A DNA stretch of 7,494 nucleotides from assembly GCA_017881645.1 (NCBI GenBank), contig JADGQQ010000102.1, positions 1 to 7,494 on the forward strand. The letters are read 5' to 3'. The notes below the pieces were generated by a model that searched no databases, was not told where the DNA came from, and worked only from the letters and a program-made list of their open reading frames with translations. Below, one piece after another: positions 5,301 through 7,494 of the stretch. Both the position numbers and the translations under genes were made by a program. How positions within the stretch are numbered: the stretch's first letter is position 1; each line of letters opens with the position of its first letter. The DNA is from Clostridia bacterium. GTDB lineage: Bacteria > Bacillota > Clostridia > Saccharofermentanales > Saccharofermentanaceae.

Positions 5301-7494
5301 TCATGCTTCCCTCGGAGATTCCCGCAGTCATACTGGGTGCAGCAGCCATTCTGTGGGGGCGTCCGTCATTTGCCTACATGGAATTCATTTTAGCTGCCAT
5401 CTGGCTGGCGGCTCCGTTGATTTCATATCTGGCAAGTCAGCCGACCCGCATTTCCACTGAGCAGAAAATCAAGACCGAAGACGTTCTGGAACTTCGACGT
5501 ATTGCCCGCAAAACATGGCGGTTTTTTGAGGATTTCGCATCTGAAGAGAATCACTGGCTTTGTCCGGACAATTATCAGCAATTTCCGGGGCGGAAACTCT
5601 CCGATAAGACATCGCCGACCAATATCGGCATGCAGCTGCTATCGGCACTCAGTGCCTGCGACCTGGGCTTTATCGGACTGCGGACATTGGTTCAGCATTG
5701 CGAAGATGTGATGCGCACTCTGCAGCAGATGACCAAATGGAACGGGCACCTGTACAACTGGTACAACGTGAGAACACTGGAGCTGTTGATGCCGCAATAT
5801 GTGTCTACTGTCGACAGCGGCAATTTTCTCTCGCATCTGATTACACTGAAAAACGGTCTTCGGGAACTGGCTCGTCAGCCGTTGTTTTCTGAAAAGATTC
5901 TTCTGGGCATGCGGGATACGCTCGCAGCCGCAGGCATAGACAGGAGTCTTCTATCCGGCTCATTTTCATCGCAGAAAGAAAGAGCTGAACTCATTTTCTC
6001 GTTGCGAATTGCAGCGTTATCTCCGGATGTGGATAATTACTGGCAGCAGCGAATTATCCTGACGGCGGAAAACCTTGCAGCGGATATGCATAATCTTGCA
6101 GGGCCCGACGGATTTGATCCGGATCTCACCCTGCAGAAATTAGCGGATCTGGGTCACGAGTACGCCCTTCAGATCATGGACAGCATTCGTATTATCGGCA
6201 TGCAGATTGATGAACTTGTCAATACGACAGATTTCAAGGCACTCTATGATGGCCGGCATAACCTGTTTCATATCGGATATAACGTTGCCAACCAGTCCGC
6301 AGATTCCGGATTATATGACCTGCTTGCATCGGAGGCCAGAGTCACCAGCTTCATTGCCATTGCGAAGGGCGATATCGAGCAGAAAAACTGGTTCGCGCTG
6401 GGTCGGCCGCTGACACTTGTCAAAGGCGTACCGACGCTCGTTTCGTGGAGCGGAACGATGTTCGAGTATTTGATGCCGAATCTGATTATGAAAACGCCGT
6501 ATGGCACGGTTCTTAACCGGAGCTGTAATTCTGCGGTCATCTGCCAGATCCGGCACGGTAAAAAACTGAAAATTCCATGGGGAGTATCCGAATCGCAGTA
6601 CTTTCTTTTTGATACGGATTCAAATTATCAGTATGCACCGTTCGGTATGCAGTATCTTCGCCTGCAATCCTCAATGAAGCCTGCAAAAGTTGTTGCGCCT
6701 TATGCGTCCGCTTTGGCCTTGGGAACAATGCGTGCTGCCGCCATGAAGAACATTCGTCTTCTGGTGGGAATCGGGGCGGAAGGCGATTACGGACTCTACG
6801 AGGCGCTTGACTTCAACCGGCCTGACGCAGTATGCATGAGGCCGTATTCGCTGGTGCAGAGCTTTATGGCGCACCATCAGGGAATGATCATGGCCTCGAT
6901 CAACAATTGTGTGAACGGCAATATTCTGCAGAAACGTTTTCATGCAGAAGCCATGGTCAAGGCAACATCGGTTCTCCTTGAAGAAACAAATTCTGCAGTC
7001 CTCATATCTCTTGCACGGCATGGCTACTCGATCAATATCGAACGGGAGGATTACGAGGAAGAAAAGCTGGAAAGCCGTTTCTGCAATACCATTACCCCGC
7101 AGGTTCCGGTCGCCCACGTCCTGTCGAATAATCATTACCTGCTCATGCTGACTTCGGGCGGCCAGGGGTTCAGCAGCTGTGACGATGTCATGCTGAATAC
7201 ATGGCGTCCGGAATGCACCGGGCTGTCTTACGGTAATTTTGTCTATATCCGAAATCTTGAATCCGATCTGATCTGGAGCACCACATACCATCCGACCTTT
7301 ACCCGGCCGGATACGTATCAGGCTGTTTTTGCCTCCGACAAAGTGGAATATCACCGCAAAGACGGACTCATTCATACGGATACCGAGATTACCATTTCTC
7401 CGATCGAGAATTTCGAAATCCGGAAAGTGACTCTCACAAATCACAGTGACCGCGATCAGTCCTTCGAACTGACAAGTTACATGGAGGTGATTGA
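2396..7494 (+). CDS. ndvB: Cyclic beta-1,2-glucan synthase, N-terminal 1,699 residues (3' end outside window)
   Basis: This multidomain membrane enzyme makes cyclic beta-1,2-glucan from UDP-glucose. I read the frame from ATG 2396 to the right edge without a stop or frameshift. Residues 8-28 are a membrane segment, followed by a strongly basic stretch (71-104) and a helical region typical of the family (SLWIFDNY from 116). Two membrane segments lie at about 445-465 and 472-495. The GT84 transferase (about 520-835) has D564, WERKRGK (620-626), DADTD (662-666), KGIYD (751-755), SHDLLE (774-779) and RRDHRWIRGDWQ (806-817, an RxxRW motif), so its catalytic set looks complete. Hydrophobic segments follow at about 847-875, 910-930, 966-988 and 992-1012. 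The cyclisation domain (GH189, about 1036-1500) has TSPTNIG (1072-1078), YVSTVDSGN (from 1135), SWSGTMFEYLMP (E1357), PWGVSES (E1399), YEALD (E1469) and MAHHQG (1491-1496). From about 1576 the GH94 N-terminal beta-sandwich begins, and the window ends inside it at a TSYMEV motif. Known homologues are about 2,700-2,900 residues, so roughly 1,000-1,200 residues, including the GH94 catalytic barrel, are missing only because the window ends. Confidence 0.96.
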   Translation, partial: MKQIVTILQNFGFLPVLLILILLPYITLRISTLIHYLKPHKIRTRMGKWLHHLESNASSGNSESMMRELARKQILRKRRRSGLLRSVQWRIYLNLQSVRRQLRKTPAQTISTIPASLWIFDNYNLLYREIKKMQGSGNMHDLSVLPVLDTGFIRGCPRMYIIAREIITATNNHPQENTIISLLNAYQTEKPLKSQELWTFGNVMQLCLLEKIVDEAVLIIQNIRIKVKAGQMADRVAAVIRSDNKDLSELLKKEMDRTKARNENYITHFLYCLRNMSVDDTEVINWLSKMVGMDHDAYLTAVAAMINKERQREAMAESLISSLIISLKEIGDLNWEETYKKVSKIEAELELDPAGIYSQMDVNTRGRYRHCVEKLASRYARSESSVASQAVKLAGSSLSDPLLHVPDHVGTYLLGNGYPLLVDSLKNHPARPLKIKKTQKIVRSVLYLLSICVMSSTLLALCYFAASHAFASKPAAAVFLFIQLSILSVGAALHIINTIFTRMIHPKPQLAMDFSTGIPDSCRTFVVMPVIIEDAAHARSYAGKLEKYYLANKQTNLYFAILGDLKDAQSKIIEEDDEILQTQIAAIQALNEKYPGSFARFSFFSRQRQWNAAEKCWMCWERKRGKLEEFNAMLADEKDVAFEVCVGSPEIFSSVRFVITLDADTDLIRESAVQLIGIMAHPLNQPVIDEKSNRIISGYAIVQSEICSSVADSKASFFARLFAGESGIDNYATVVSDIYQDTFDEGIFVGKGIYDFRVLHRLLRGMIAQNTVLSHDLLESSLTKCAFASGIRMLDATPSSVAAYARRDHRWIRGDWQLLPWVFSRSRINWLSRWKMLDNMRRSLTQAASVLAILISAIFFPEHFWVCLPFVFFADAWRIIVRAIVTTYQKMMNSSIRFAFRILLEQKSSMLIQAAFNIILLPFQAVLSLDAIFRALFRISISHKHLLEWQSSESSEKVNQNTLGGYFLLMLPSEIPAVILGAAAILWGRPSFAYMEFILAAIWLAAPLISYLASQPTRISTEQKIKTEDVLELRRIARKTWRFFEDFASEENHWLCPDNYQQFPGRKLSDKTSPTNIGMQLLSALSACDLGFIGLRTLVQHCEDVMRTLQQMTKWNGHLYNWYNVRTLELLMPQYVSTVDSGNFLSHLITLKNGLRELARQPLFSEKILLGMRDTLAAAGIDRSLLSGSFSSQKERAELIFSLRIAALSPDVDNYWQQRIILTAENLAADMHNLAGPDGFDPDLTLQKLADLGHEYALQIMDSIRIIGMQIDELVNTTDFKALYDGRHNLFHIGYNVANQSADSGLYDLLASEARVTSFIAIAKGDIEQKNWFALGRPLTLVKGVPTLVSWSGTMFEYLMPNLIMKTPYGTVLNRSCNSAVICQIRHGKKLKIPWGVSESQYFLFDTDSNYQYAPFGMQYLRLQSSMKPAKVVAPYASALALGTMRAAAMKNIRLLVGIGAEGDYGLYEALDFNRPDAVCMRPYSLVQSFMAHHQGMIMASINNCVNGNILQKRFHAEAMVKATSVLLEETNSAVLISLARHGYSINIEREDYEEEKLESRFCNTITPQVPVAHVLSNNHYLLMLTSGGQGFSSCDDVMLNTWRPECTGLSYGNFVYIRNLESDLIWSTTYHPTFTRPDTYQAVFASDKVEYHRKDGLIHTDTEITISPIENFEIRKVTLTNHSDRDQSFELTSYMEVI

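Noticed and set aside
6671..7444. A 257-codon open frame on the minus strand within the synthase gene
   Set aside because: The plus strand here encodes highly conserved cyclisation and GH94 motifs. The minus-strand product has no coherent domain and is a by-product of the codon use of the synthase.

Overview
The window suggests a member of the Bacillota (Firmicutes) or a close relative. The evidence is indirect: purine-rich ribosome binding sites, a very A+T-rich spacer between genes of moderate G+C, a low-G+C first gene, and a cyclic glucan synthase that looks divergent from the rhizobial and Brucella proteins. No RNA gene, mobile element or CRISPR array is visible, and every real gene is on the plus strand.

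Layout: (1) bases up to 844 encode a small protein with three membrane segments and a C-terminal domain I do not recognise; its frame is open at the left edge, so the true start may be outside the window. (2) After a 53-base gap, 898-2196 encodes a 432-residue two-domain protein: an N-terminal HAD-family phosphatase-like domain fused to a C-terminal P-loop domain of the uridine kinase/phosphoribulokinase type. (3) A 199-base spacer (2197-2395) is A+T-rich in its second half. It holds a perfect 14-bp inverted repeat made only of A and T, a TATAAT-like -10 element, and a good ribosome binding site. (4) From 2396 to the right edge runs one uninterrupted frame of 1,699 complete codons, the N-terminal part of a cyclic beta-1,2-glucan synthase (NdvB/ChvB/Cgs type). 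The visible part covers the N-terminal membrane and helical region, the GT84 glycosyltransferase, a membrane cluster, the cyclisation domain (GH189, formerly the 'glycoamylase-like' region) and the first part of the GH94 phosphorylase-like module. The rest of GH94 lies beyond the window.

How the parts work together: in characterised family members, GT84 polymerises UDP-glucose into a beta-1,2-glucan, the middle domain closes the ring by transglycosylation, and the GH94 domain trims chain length. All of this is held on one membrane polypeptide. The two upstream genes have no evident role in this pathway. The synthase probably has its own promoter in the spacer, so it may be a separate transcription unit. 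I see no clear new multi-gene system. The points most worth following are the HAD-kinase fusion, the A/T palindrome upstream of the synthase, and the divergent features of the synthase itself.
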